DNA from: an uncultured Arsenicibacter sp. | Lineage (GTDB): Bacteria; Bacteroidota; Bacteroidia; Cytophagales; Spirosomataceae | Reading direction: 5' to 3' | Assembly (NCBI RefSeq): GCF_945952095.1 | Contig: NZ_CAMFHL010000058.1 | Location: 1 to 33,822, forward strand | Length of the DNA stretch: 33,822 nt | Shown: piece after piece, positions 8,401 through 16,354 of the stretch | Layout: every line of letters starts with the position of its first letter | Position numbering within the stretch: position 1 is the first letter of the stretch | Notes under the pieces: model-generated | The model's database searches: none | The model's input: the letters and a program-made list of their open reading frames with translations, nothing else | Told to the model about the DNA's origin: nothing | Program-made: the position numbers and the translations under genes

Positions 8401-9575
8401 GTAAAGTCGGCCTCGTCAAAATAATAGCCCTGGCGGACATAGGTGCGTTTTTGCCGGTCCTGCATCAGGTACGACAGCGACTGCCCCGGCAGAAAAGACC
8501 GGAAACCACTCAGCCCCGACTGGAACTTCCGTAACCCGTAGCCGGCGGTGCCGATCCAGACCAATCCGGCCTGATCCACCAGCACGGAGGTGATGATGTA
8601 GGGTTGCGGCAACCGGCCGGCAGCATTCCGGGCCTCCAGTCGGGGCTGTTCATACAAATCAGCCGGCGACATAATCCACAGCAGGTCCCCGGAGAAAACA
8701 GCGACCTGACCGGCGTTGATAAACACGATTTTAGAAGGGCTTTTCCGGCTGATTGCCGGCAGCGGGATGACCCTGTGTTCGCCCTTATACCACCCGTGAA
8801 CAGCACTGATGGTAGACGAAAACCAGTATCCTCCGCCCGCGGCGTCTGAGCTGGCATCCAGATTCATGGATGGACTCATCACCCGGTTTACCGGTATCAG
8901 CCCATCCGGATGTCGCCAGTTGAAGCGATACATACCAAAGGTTGACCCCAGCGTTGCCTGTCCGTCGGGGTGATAAACCGCATAGGTCACCCCGCCATAT
9001 ACCTGGCCGTTATAGTCACTTGCCGGCAAGGTAAACTGGTCGATCTTCACCTCACCGGTGAAATTGGCCGTTGCCGGAAAACCCGTTTGCAGGGCGGACG
9101 GCAGGGTGATGCGAAAGAGTTTATTTTTGTTGGTACTGACCAGAATGTGTCCCTCCGGATCTTCACTCATCCAGCGTATTTCGTAATTACCGGCATTACC
9201 GGCGGTCTGATCGCGGATGTTGAGGTGGTAAAAACGGTCGGTTTTCACATCTACCAGGTCAATGCCATGACTAAGCGTTCCGACCCACAGCCGGCCATGC
9301 CGGTCGATCAGCAGCGACGTGCAGTTCTCATCGGACAGGCTGTAGTCATCGTAGGTATCGGGGGTATATACCTTAAAATTATAGCCATCGTACCGGTTGA
9401 GGCCATCTTTGGTAGCCACCCAGATGAACCCTTTCCGGTCCTGCTTCATATCAAAAACCATCCCCTGGGACAGTCCGTCTGAAATAGTTAGTTCCTGCCA
9501 GCCCTTCACCAGCGGTAGCTGCTGGGCAATCAATACGTATGGTATTAACAGAAACAGGTAAATAAAACGCTTCAT
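5463..9575 (-). CDS. Hybrid two-component system sensor/regulator (HTCS)
   Basis: A 1370-residue one-protein phosphorelay of the Bacteroidota HTCS type. A signal peptide (1-17) precedes two periplasmic Reg_prop beta-propellers (about 25-700; repeated G-x-[IL]-W-[VI] signatures such as GFIWVATKDGLNRYDG) and a Y_Y_Y domain (about 715-785). One membrane helix (about 805-826) leads to the HisKA domain (H863 in NISHEFRTP), an HATPase (N976, DTGIGI, GTGIGLAL), a receiver (D1164 in CDLMMP) and an AraC-type DNA-binding domain (about 1265-1366, two HTH units). The periplasmic part should bind an oligosaccharide and the AraC part should activate a utilisation locus. No SusC/SusD lies beside it; the nearest begins past three other genes on the same strand side. 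Its ligand and target are unknown. Confidence 0.96.
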   Translation of the reverse strand: MKRFIYLFLLIPYVLIAQQLPLVKGWQELTISDGLSQGMVFDMKQDRKGFIWVATKDGLNRYDGYNFKVYTPDTYDDYSLSDENCTSLLIDRHGRLWVGTLSHGIDLVDVKTDRFYHLNIRDQTAGNAGNYEIRWMSEDPEGHILVSTNKNKLFRITLPSALQTGFPATANFTGEVKIDQFTLPASDYNGQVYGGVTYAVYHPDGQATLGSTFGMYRFNWRHPDGLIPVNRVMSPSMNLDASSDAAGGGYWFSSTISAVHGWYKGEHRVIPLPAISRKSPSKIVFINAGQVAVFSGDLLWIMSPADLYEQPRLEARNAAGRLPQPYIITSVLVDQAGLVWIGTAGYGLRKFQSGLSGFRSFLPGQSLSYLMQDRQKRTYVRQGYYFDEADFTSNRLVNMENPPIGLPVPLKHYIVQDRQGAFRVLIDGDTPAHYDLLEYSSDWKLRKRIPVPAGIRAGEYVGTYALEDRQGQLWFGMANGQLMRFNPVTAQFRVYSYASLLPEGGTSTETYFLHFDRDGTLWVCTNKGLIRMQKPLETPLFSLYTKSKTDPNSLSHDVVSCALDDPYEPDRYLWVSTKGGGLNRLEKKTGRFSHVTEADGLPNKVVYGMLPDDFRNIWMSTNRGIARFNPQSRVFHSYTKSDGLQDDEFNTASFLKSATGELLFGGVNGVTIFNPRDILSRSATPPVARLIGLLVNNKPVRPGDDTGILPENIAYTQRIDLDHDQDILTLEFGLSDYRSPAKNRYRYRLGGVNAQWVESGVNRFANYTHLPDGAYTFEMTGSTDGEVWSKPVTLQIRVHPPFYRTWWAYLLYVVVISMVVLQAYRIQTQRLLLQQQVAFEQQEAGRLAGLDALKTRFFTNISHEFRTPLTLILGPLGNRKNKDLSETELSMMERNGRRLLSLINQLLDLSKLEAGNMQVETTAVDVASFIRTLASSYTSMAVSKSIQFAFDQQQTSYWAYADRDKLEKILTNLLSNAFKFTPTGGTIRMEVAYPPEKSMLELTVSDTGIGIPAEQLPKIFDRFYQAETSERRSYEGTGIGLALVHELVTVLKGTVSVTSTEGQGTAFRVVLPLAPAAAPDVYVPPVLSVQPEEALSGPPDSLSEVTTPAGAPPEKILLIIDDNADIRTYLRTIFEDEYVIMEAEDGQQGLEKATDVTPDLVICDLMMPRLDGFGFCRIMKTQVATSHIPVVMLTAKATVQDRIEGFGLGADEYLTKPFDATEIRVRVRNLIRQRERLGQYFQERLGLTMAPAPGNEQLIATENDFLERVQAAVDARLADGTFDVEQLSQSLNLSQRQLVRKLKALTGQTAVEFIRNRRLEQSALLIRQGNLSIAEVAYQVGFESPSYFSRIFQEKFGVLPSAYSGEEEKT

Positions 9576-9924
9576 ACTTCCCCTTTAACCGGCAAAATAC
9601 GGCTTTTTTTTGCTTTCCCGAAAAGGTAAACGGACACATAATAGTCAGGCGATTACCCGGCTGTTAGCCGGATCCGGGAGGGGCTCTGCTTTTTGTGTTT
9701 ACCATAAAACCACCTGCCTTTCTTTTACGTATGTGCTTATGATTTTCTCTTCTCATTTTTCCTGTAGCTGTTCCATCTATCTGACAGCAGGCAGCCCACA
9801 CGGAAACCTTTTGTAGTTACATAATCTTCCGTGAAAAACATGAGAACAATAAGCACTCCGGAATCCTGACTAAGAATACCCTAAAACCAATTTATTTCTA
9901 ACCACTTAACACGTTTATGTACGC
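9576..9924. other. Divergent intergenic region between the HTCS and the BclB-domain gene
   Basis: About 350 bp with no supported gene. A small palindrome CCGGCT-GTT-AGCCGG lies at 9657-9671. On the minus strand TATTTTG (about 9590-9596) is a weak -7 candidate for the HTCS gene but has no TTTG at the right spacing. The 68-codon frame at 9610-9816 has no domain features and is left out. Confidence 0.4.
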
Positions 9925-10737
9925 ATGAAAACAATGTACAAAGTAGTGCTTATCCTGCTGGTTGTTTATTTGACGGCCCCTTTCGCAAAAGCTCAGGTTG
10001 GTATTGGTACCACAACGCCGGACGCCAGTGCACAACTGGAAGTTCAATCTACGTCGAAAGGCTTACTTATTCCGCGCGTCACCAGCACCGCTTCGGTTAC
10101 CAGCCCGGCCAAGGGCCTGATTGTGTATCAGACCGGCGGTACCGAAGGGTTTTATTATAACAGCGGCACCCCTGCATCTCCCGACTGGAAAAGGCTGAGT
10201 ACAGCCGGAGCAAGCAGCGGAGGTGGCACCATTATTCCTTATTCATCAGGAACGTCGGTATTATTGTCAACAATTGCCGGAGGACTAGCCGGCACCCCGG
10301 CATTTATTGGCTTTGGCAGCTCAGCTCCAGGAACCAGCATTTTGGGGCCAACGATTGACTTAAATGGTGCAAGTACCCCTGTTAATATGGCCTTTTCTGT
10401 GCCCCGTGATGGTACAATAACGTCCATGTCAGCTTTTTTCAGCTCAACAATCGCATTATCACTCGTCGGGTCAACAGTCACGATTACGGCTCAATTATAT
10501 AGCTCAACGGCACCTGATAATAACTTCACCGCTATTCCCGGCGCGGTTGTTACACTAGCTCCCGGATTTACTGGTATAGTAGCCTTGGGAAGCACTAGCA
10601 ACGGTACAGCAAACGGTTTAGCTATTCCTGTAACAGCAGGCACCCGCCTGCTCCTGGTATTTTCAGCTACAGCCTCAGGTTCAAGCCTGATAAATACGAT
10701 TTCAGGATATGCCAGCGCAGGGGTTAATATCAACTAA
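9925..10737 (+). CDS. Secreted protein with BclB-type (exosporium) C-terminal domain
   Basis: A 270-residue secreted protein. A signal peptide (1-23, ending PFAKA) is followed by the N-terminal segment common in Bacteroidota cell-surface proteins (VGIGTTTPDASAQLEV, GLLIPR, GLIVYQT, GFYYNSG). After a Gly/Ser linker (93-102), residues 103-270 match, from memory, the C-terminal domain of Bacillus BclB-type exosporium glycoproteins: IPYSSGT, IGFGSS, AFSVPRDGTIT, LVGSTVTITAQLYSST, TRLLLVFSATASG, SGYASAGVNIN. In Bacillus this domain follows collagen-like repeats; none are present here. G+C by my count over 10321-10740 is about 47%, below the neighbouring genes. The next gene starts 33 bp downstream, so the two are probably cotranscribed. 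Function is unknown; a surface trimer is possible. Confidence 0.8.
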   Translation: MKTMYKVVLILLVVYLTAPFAKAQVGIGTTTPDASAQLEVQSTSKGLLIPRVTSTASVTSPAKGLIVYQTGGTEGFYYNSGTPASPDWKRLSTAGASSGGGTIIPYSSGTSVLLSTIAGGLAGTPAFIGFGSSAPGTSILGPTIDLNGASTPVNMAFSVPRDGTITSMSAFFSSTIALSLVGSTVTITAQLYSSTAPDNNFTAIPGAVVTLAPGFTGIVALGSTSNGTANGLAIPVTAGTRLLLVFSATASGSSLINTISGYASAGVNIN

Positions 10738-10770
10738 ACAGGACAAATCACAGTTAATCAGGCAATTATT

Positions 10771-12657
10771 ATGAGAAAATCATGGCTCATATGCAGTCTG
10801 TTATTGGTTGTTGTGTTTCAGGCTACGGCCCAGTTTGTCAATCAGGGGACATTTTATATTGGCGCAAACACGCCGGTTTCCACGGTGCAGTCATTTACCA
10901 ACACCGGCATGCTGATAAATAATGGCCGGATGGTTTTCCAGGCCAATCTGACTAACACAAACACCTTCAGCAGTACCCAGGGGGCGATTTACCTGGGCGG
11001 CACAACCTCACAGACGATCACCAGCCCGATGGCCATTACGGTTAGCTCACTGACCATCAGTAATACAGCATCCGGTACGGCTGTCTACCTGCAAACCCCG
11101 CTCTGGGTTACCCAATCGGCCAGTTTCAGCGCCGGTATTGTACAGACCGACGCCACAAACCTGCTGGTGTTTGCCGATAATGCCCAAAGCAACGGCGTAT
11201 CGAACACAGCACACGTAACGGGCCCCGTCCGTAAAACCGGCGATGACAGCTTTACCTTTCCCCTTGGTAACGGAACCGCCTCACGCCCCGTACAGCTAAC
11301 CGTTCTGGGCAGTCCGGCCGATGTCTATACGGCCCGGTATATGCAGGGTACACCGCCGGACAACAGCTCGTTGCTGTGCCTGTCGGCCATTTCGGGGCAG
11401 GAATACTGGCAGATTGACCATACGACCGGTAGCGGGTCGGCGGTCGTTGGTCTGCCGAACCAGAACGTAGCTACCAGCAACCTGTCCCTTAATTCCCCTA
11501 CCCTGCGGGTAGCCGGCTATAACGGTTCACAATGGACCGCCCTGAGTCTGGCGCAGAACGGTGGCATCAGCAGCGGCTTTGTCATTTCTGACGGAGCTAC
11601 CAATCTAAGCGGTATGTTTACGCTGGCCAACGCATTCGATGTGCCGGGTATTACCGTACAACCACCCTCCGGTACGCTGGTCTGCACAGGTACAAACCTG
11701 ACCGTACCGGTAACTGTCACCGGTACCAATGGCAGTACAACCTACCAGTGGTATAAAGACGGCGTTAGCCTCAGCACCCAAACCTCAGCCACCCTGACTC
11801 TCACGAGCCTGAGCGCCACCAGCGGAAGCAGTTACTCACTGGTAATCACCAGCGGCTGTTCGAGCGTGACCAGCACGGCATTCAGTCTGACCGTTAGTGA
11901 GGCTGTTGCCATTCTTCAGCAACCTGCTGCCGGAACAGCGCTTTGTACAGGGCAATCCCTGAGCCTGCCGGTTAGTGTCAGCGGAGCCGGAGCCGGTTAT
12001 CTGTGGTATAGAAACGGAAACCCGCTCAACACGCAGAGCGGAGCGACACTGACACTCAACCCCCTGGTACTAAACGATGACGGATTGTATTTGCTGGTCA
12101 TTACAGGCGGTTGTAACAGTGTAACGACCAACGCATTCTCGCTGTCGGTCAACCAGACGCCGACGGTAACGGTTTCACCGGCCAGTACAACCATCAGCGG
12201 CGGACAAAGTGTAACCCTCAGTGCGCAGGGAGCCGCGGGTTTCCTATGGTCAACGAATGCCGCCACCAGCAGCATTGCCGTGAGTCCGACGCAGCCGACA
12301 ACGTATACCGTAACAGGAACGAGCAACGGCTGTTCGGCCAGTGCTACGGCAACGGTGACCGTTGACTGTATCCAGATCACCGCTCAGGTTATTTCCACAA
12401 CCGTTCTCAGCACGCTGGGACCCGGCAACTGCGCCGTACAACTGTCGGGGCGCGGCACAGGTACGTCTTTTGTCACTCAAGGACCGGGCGGCTACATTTT
12501 CAGCACGGTCTACCGGCAACCCGGCACGTATTCACTAGCTGCGGCAAACATTACCAAACCCGGCATGTATTCCTTTACGGCTTCGTTCCGCAACGCCTGC
12601 GGCTATGAAAGTACCGACTCCCGCACGTTTATCGTGGGTGGTACAGCCTGCCAGTAA
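10771..12657 (+). CDS. Secreted Ig-domain protein with shared C-terminal module
   Basis: A 628-residue secreted protein. A signal peptide (about 1-20, ending QATAQ) is followed by a Ser/Thr/Asn-rich beta-strand region (25-290) containing a GPVRKTGDDSFTFPLGNG segment often seen in Bacteroidota surface proteins. Two Ig-like domains with a W-x-x-[DN]-G core (YQWYKDG, YLWYRNG) and a Cys pair each lie at about 290-375 and 378-460, and a third SPASTTISGGQSVTL-type domain at about 462-530. Residues 539-628 form a C-terminal module shared with the giant Ig protein. Two convergent gene ends and a long hairpin follow at 12668-12699. Probably exported to the surface with the BclB-domain protein; function unknown. 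Confidence 0.82.
   Translation: MRKSWLICSLLLVVVFQATAQFVNQGTFYIGANTPVSTVQSFTNTGMLINNGRMVFQANLTNTNTFSSTQGAIYLGGTTSQTITSPMAITVSSLTISNTASGTAVYLQTPLWVTQSASFSAGIVQTDATNLLVFADNAQSNGVSNTAHVTGPVRKTGDDSFTFPLGNGTASRPVQLTVLGSPADVYTARYMQGTPPDNSSLLCLSAISGQEYWQIDHTTGSGSAVVGLPNQNVATSNLSLNSPTLRVAGYNGSQWTALSLAQNGGISSGFVISDGATNLSGMFTLANAFDVPGITVQPPSGTLVCTGTNLTVPVTVTGTNGSTTYQWYKDGVSLSTQTSATLTLTSLSATSGSSYSLVITSGCSSVTSTAFSLTVSEAVAILQQPAAGTALCTGQSLSLPVSVSGAGAGYLWYRNGNPLNTQSGATLTLNPLVLNDDGLYLLVITGGCNSVTTNAFSLSVNQTPTVTVSPASTTISGGQSVTLSAQGAAGFLWSTNAATSSIAVSPTQPTTYTVTGTSNGCSASATATVTVDCIQITAQVISTTVLSTLGPGNCAVQLSGRGTGTSFVTQGPGGYIFSTVYRQPGTYSLAAANITKPGMYSFTASFRNACGYESTDSRTFIVGGTACQ
12385..12654 (+). other. Shared C-terminal module, copy 2 (coding)
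   Basis: Encodes residues 539-628. Landmarks are GNCAV, a FVTQGPGGYIFSTVYR segment, ITKPGMYSFT and a final VGGTACQ. These match the order and spacing of the last 84 residues of the protein encoded at 1105-5082. It does not resemble the common type IX secretion tails (Por_Secre_tail, gliding-motility C-terminal). Confidence 0.6.
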
Positions 12658-12667
12658 TCGCTGAATC

Positions 12668-12699
12668 ATTCTCCGGATACTGTTCAGTGTCCGGAGAAT
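12668..12699. terminator. Bidirectional hairpin between convergent genes
   Basis: ATTCTCCGGATAC (12668-12680) pairs with GTGTCCGGAGAAT (12687-12699), 13 pairs including one G-T, around TGTTCA. It fills most of the 47-bp gap between convergent stop codons at 12657 and 12705. No T run follows on either strand, so termination strength is uncertain. Confidence 0.6.
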
Positions 12700-12704
12700 A
12701 ATGT

Positions 12705-13685
12705 CTATTTCACCACCGGCCAGCCCTCTGCATCCCAGTCAAGCGGCCGGATCAGCAGCTTCGATTTGCCGTTGTCGGCTGCGTCGTAACCGTGGTAGAC
12801 GAGGAAATCCGCGCCGTCGAAGGTATAGACAGCGTTATGGCCTACCCCATACCAGTTCGGGTCTCCCTCCAGTAGCAACGATCCGCCGCCCAGCACCAGC
12901 TTTCTGCCGGTTTTATCGACATACGGCCCCGTAACCTTATCGGCCCGGCCGACCATCATCTTGTACGTACTCTGCGGCCCCTTGCAGCAATAGTCAACGG
13001 AGACAAACAGGTAATAGTGGTTGTTTTTACGGAAGATAAACGGCGCTTCTATCGCTCCGTCACCGGCCTGCGTATCGTCGGCGCCGTTGCTGCGTTTACG
13101 GCTGGCGAGGGTCACCCACTGCTGCGGTTCGGCAACGGCTTTCCGGTCATCGCGGAGCCGGACCAGTTTGATCCCGTCCCAGAACGAACCGAAGGCCAGC
13201 CACGGCGTACCGTCCTGATCCACAATCAGGTTGGGGTCGATGGCGTTCCAGTTATCACGCCCCGGTACCGACTGTACCACCATGCCGTGGTCCTGCCAGC
13301 CAAACGCCGGATCTGCCGGATTCAGTGTCCTGTTGGTCGCCACACCGATACACGACGTGTTTTTCCCGAACGCTGACACGGAATAATAGAGGTAATACAG
13401 GCCGTCGTGAAACGAAATGTCGGGTGCCCACGTATGCCCCCGATAGCCCGGCACGGCCTTGACGGCCCACTCCGGCGGGGTACTGAATACCGGCTTTTCG
13501 GCCTTCCACGTCTGCCGGTCGCGCGACGACCAGACCGAAATACCCCGCCCCGTGGCAAAGGCATAGTAGGTACTGTCCTGCCGGATCATGACGGGGTCGT
13601 GGATTGGAATCCGCGCCGGCACGGTCTGGGCACCGGCGAATACCCCGACGCTCAGAAGGATTAGTAAGGTAGCAGTGATACGCAT
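12705..13685 (-). CDS. GH43 arabinan endo-1,5-alpha-L-arabinosidase, secreted
   Basis: A 326-residue five-bladed-propeller glycoside hydrolase of family 43, probably an endo-arabinanase that cuts alpha-1,5-arabinan. The three acidic catalytic residues of the family are visible: D30 in HDPVM (base), D150 in AIDPNL (pKa modulator) and E213 in EAPF (acid). H283 in WYGVGHNAVY and the FVSVDYCCKGPQSTY segment fit the arabinanase subgroup. I start at the ATG at 13685 because a signal peptide (ending VFAGAQ) begins directly there; the frame is open 19 codons further but that stretch overlaps a hairpin. No lipobox is seen, so the enzyme is probably periplasmic or secreted. It is the last gene of the Sus operon, 86 bp after the DUF3823 gene. 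Confidence 0.88.
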   Translation of the reverse strand: MRITATLLILLSVGVFAGAQTVPARIPIHDPVMIRQDSTYYAFATGRGISVWSSRDRQTWKAEKPVFSTPPEWAVKAVPGYRGHTWAPDISFHDGLYYLYYSVSAFGKNTSCIGVATNRTLNPADPAFGWQDHGMVVQSVPGRDNWNAIDPNLIVDQDGTPWLAFGSFWDGIKLVRLRDDRKAVAEPQQWVTLASRKRSNGADDTQAGDGAIEAPFIFRKNNHYYLFVSVDYCCKGPQSTYKMMVGRADKVTGPYVDKTGRKLVLGGGSLLLEGDPNWYGVGHNAVYTFDGADFLVYHGYDAADNGKSKLLIRPLDWDAEGWPVVK

Positions 13686-13706
13686 CTTGTTGTGTTCGGG
13701 AACAAA

Positions 13707-13737
13707 TAACCCCTCACCTGAAGCCGGCGAGGGGTTA
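13707..13737 (-). terminator. Hairpin between DUF3823 and GH43 genes
   Basis: TAACCCCTC (13707-13715) pairs with GAGGGGTTA (13729-13737), nine pairs around a 13-nt loop. On the minus strand it is followed by TTTGTT, a short broken U run. It could attenuate transcription into the arabinanase gene or act as an mRNA processing site. Confidence 0.45.
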
Positions 13738-13771
13738 CACAATCATCTTCTAATCTACTCCAATTAGGTCT

Positions 13772-14455
13772 TTATTTCAACTGTATTTTCTGTACCGGTG
13801 AATACAGCATTTCGGCAACGCCGACGGTCTTAACACCGATCCGGCCGTATACAACGGATTTGCTGGCCACCGACGACGGGATGTTCATCGTAAAGCTGAG
13901 TTCCTTTGACAGATCAGCCAGGTCGGCGCCGGTTTTGCTGACGTTGCCCGCGTTGTTGTTGATATCCACGAACTGGGTTGACCCCACATACAGTGTTACC
14001 CGCTCAATGGCCCGCGTCGTCAGCACCTGGTTGATTTTGCAGGTGGAGGTAATGGCGGTGCCGGCTTTCTGGAACTTCTCGTTACCCACGGTGAAATACG
14101 GCTGTACCGGTACGTCAATCGTCGCTGAGCCACGGACCTGTACATCAATGGTATCCGTGTTGTCAACCCACGGGCCGTTGCCGCGCAGCCGCACCAGTTT
14201 GTAATTACCGTCGAAAACGGTGGCCGAAAACGACCCGTCCTGATCGACATAGACCGGAATTTTGGTAAACAGCTGGTAGCCCCGCTGCCATAATTCGAGC
14301 TGCACCCCATTTGAGCGTACGCCTATGGGTTGGCTCTGGTACACCACACGGCCATTGATGGTAGCCTTCGGTTCGGTATAGTTATCTTTTTCACACCCCG
14401 TCAGCAGGCCCGCAAGCGCCATCAGTGCCGGGAAAATCAAGTGCTGGAATTTCAT
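13772..14455 (-). CDS. DUF3823-family SusE-position lipoprotein
   Basis: A 227-residue outer-membrane lipoprotein. The signal peptide ends in a lipobox (LLTGC, Cys21). The body matches the DUF3823 pattern of Sus loci: a carboxypeptidase-regulatory-like beta domain (TINGRVVYQ, YVDQDGSFSATVFDGNYKLV), then a second beta-sandwich. Such proteins sit downstream of SusD and are presumed surface glycan-binding partners. I use the ATG at 14455, which lies 7 bp after the SusD stop codon. Translation from 14485 would overlap SusD and put ten polar residues ahead of the signal peptide. Confidence 0.82.
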   Translation of the reverse strand: MKFQHLIFPALMALAGLLTGCEKDNYTEPKATINGRVVYQSQPIGVRSNGVQLELWQRGYQLFTKIPVYVDQDGSFSATVFDGNYKLVRLRGNGPWVDNTDTIDVQVRGSATIDVPVQPYFTVGNEKFQKAGTAITSTCKINQVLTTRAIERVTLYVGSTQFVDINNNAGNVSKTGADLADLSKELSFTMNIPSSVASKSVVYGRIGVKTVGVAEMLYSPVQKIQLK

Positions 14456-14462
14456 GACTGGA

Positions 14463-16313
14463 TCAGTGGAATGGGTTTCTGACAATTTTAGGGTTGTTGT
14501 TGATTACCGCCTGGTCGATCGACGAGTAGTAGTTGCCCATCTGGAACAACCGCGGTGCCCGGAAGCGCGGAGCGGTCAGTTTCACGAAGACATACTTCCC
14601 GTCGCGGGCATCGCCGGGGCGGACAATGCGGTACGGATACAGCGCCGACATCACCGCATCGGGGTTGGTCGGGCTGCCGTTCCAGACCTCGTGGGCAATC
14701 CGCCAGCGCATCAGATCCCATACGCGGTGATCTTCAAAAGCCAGCTCGACGCGCCGCTCGTTCTGAATCCGCGCTAAGGTAAGCGCCGTCAGGCTGTTGG
14801 GACCGAAACCGGCGCGTTCCCGTACACGGTTGATGTAGGTCAGTGCCTCGGCCGTCTGCCCCAGCTCGAAGGCGGCTTCACCGGCATTCAGCAGTACCTC
14901 GCCCAGCCGGAAACGCACCCACCACATGTCGCTCCGGATACCCCGTGTGCTCGACAACGGCGCCGGATCAATGTATTTCCGCAGGTAAAAGCCGGTGTTG
15001 GAGACTTCGGTCTGTGACCGCTGCGGCCCCGACGCCCCCGTCAGCAGTCTGCCGTCGGTGTAGGTCGATCCCAGCACATTCGACTCGATGGTCTGATAGC
15101 TGTTACTGGCTGCATTCCAGACCATTACACCTGCTTGAATCTGCACTTCCGCACCCTTAAACGACGTGCCCGGATAAATGACCGTGCCATACAGCCGGGC
15201 ATCCTTATTGGCAAATACATCGCTCAGTTTGTCGTAATAGATAAAATCCCTGTCGTCGGCCGTCCGGGTTTTGAGGGTACCGGCCGTACCGTCGAGGTAT
15301 TCGTAAGCTTCCACCAGGTTCAGCGTCGGCGTAACGTTCGAGGAACTCAGGTTATCCTCGCGGATGTTCCGGGCAATGTTGTCGTAACTGAATCCGTGGC
15401 GCTTGTCCTTGGCCGTCAGGAAGTCCTTGGCCATGATCACCTCCGCGTTGTTGATCTTCTTGGTGATCGCCTCGAAGAAATTTTCGCCGGCGTTCGGGTT
15501 CACGCGGTACAGCGAGTAGTTGCCGGTGGTGATGATCTCCTTCGAGGCCGCCAGCGACTTGGTGTAATAATCGGTTGCCCGTGCTGCCGGAATACCAACT
15601 TCACCGCCGGGGGTCGTAATCGGAGCACCCATCCGGTTGTTGTATTTGGCAATCGACGCCGCATAGAGCATCGCCCGGCTTTTCAGCGCCAGCGCGGTAA
15701 ACTTATTCGCCCGCGTGTTGCTGCCGGCATTGCCCAGCTGATCCTTGATCGCATCGAGTTCGCTGGCAATGAAGTCATATACCGCTTCCTCTTTCGCCCG
15801 TGGCTGCTGCAACGGGGTCGGGTCGCCGCTGAAGTCATAAATCAACTGCTTCGTAATGAGCGGCACGCCCCCCATCCGCTTCACCAGCTCGAAATACTGA
15901 TACGCCCGCAGGAAGCGTAGCTCGGCCGAAAACAGCGTTTTCTGGCTGGCAGTCAGCGTGGTGCCGTATTTCTCGATGCTTTCAAGCGCCAGGTTAATGT
16001 CGCGGATCAGGCCGTAATCCCACAACCGCCAGCGGTCAAACGGATACGAAACAATGTTGTTCCGCGCATCGTCGTTACCCGACCACATGGCTTCGTCGTA
16101 GGCGGCAAACTCTGCCCAACCCACATCAATCTGCGAGTGGGCCGGTAGCCGGTCGTAGTAATTGGCCAGCAAACCGGTGATCATGTTCGGATCGTTCCAG
16201 ACTTGTTCTTCAAGGATAATGTTCGGCGGCTGCCGTTCGAGCCATTCCTCCTTACAAGCCGTTACGGGTGCGGCCAGGGCCGCTATGATGAGTAATTTCT
16301 GAAATTTTTTCAT
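14463..16313 (-). CDS. SusD-family glycan-binding lipoprotein
   Basis: A 616-residue surface lipoprotein of the RagB/SusD family, which caps the SusC channel and captures glycan. The signal peptide ends in APVTAC with Cys20 as the lipidation site. N-terminal TPR-like helices (LERQPPN, LRFLRAYQYFELVKRMGGVPL) and the C-terminal signature (EVLLNAGEAAFELG, INRVRERAGF, RRVELAFEDHRVWDLMRW) are clear. The ATG at 16313 is chosen because the signal peptide starts there; an in-frame ATG at 16340 would add nine residues. SusC ends 41 bp upstream. The carbohydrate is inferred to be arabinan-like from the linked GH43. Confidence 0.95.
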   Translation of the reverse strand: MKKFQKLLIIAALAAPVTACKEEWLERQPPNIILEEQVWNDPNMITGLLANYYDRLPAHSQIDVGWAEFAAYDEAMWSGNDDARNNIVSYPFDRWRLWDYGLIRDINLALESIEKYGTTLTASQKTLFSAELRFLRAYQYFELVKRMGGVPLITKQLIYDFSGDPTPLQQPRAKEEAVYDFIASELDAIKDQLGNAGSNTRANKFTALALKSRAMLYAASIAKYNNRMGAPITTPGGEVGIPAARATDYYTKSLAASKEIITTGNYSLYRVNPNAGENFFEAITKKINNAEVIMAKDFLTAKDKRHGFSYDNIARNIREDNLSSSNVTPTLNLVEAYEYLDGTAGTLKTRTADDRDFIYYDKLSDVFANKDARLYGTVIYPGTSFKGAEVQIQAGVMVWNAASNSYQTIESNVLGSTYTDGRLLTGASGPQRSQTEVSNTGFYLRKYIDPAPLSSTRGIRSDMWWVRFRLGEVLLNAGEAAFELGQTAEALTYINRVRERAGFGPNSLTALTLARIQNERRVELAFEDHRVWDLMRWRIAHEVWNGSPTNPDAVMSALYPYRIVRPGDARDGKYVFVKLTAPRFRAPRLFQMGNYYSSIDQAVINNNPKIVRNPFH

Positions 16314-16354
16314 GGAGAATAAAGGGCCTTTCACGTTCATCGTTCCGGAATCGT

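Noticed and set aside
9610..9816. 68-codon plus-strand frame upstream of the BclB-domain gene
   Set aside because: It fills the divergent promoter region, has no homology I recognise and no start-site support.
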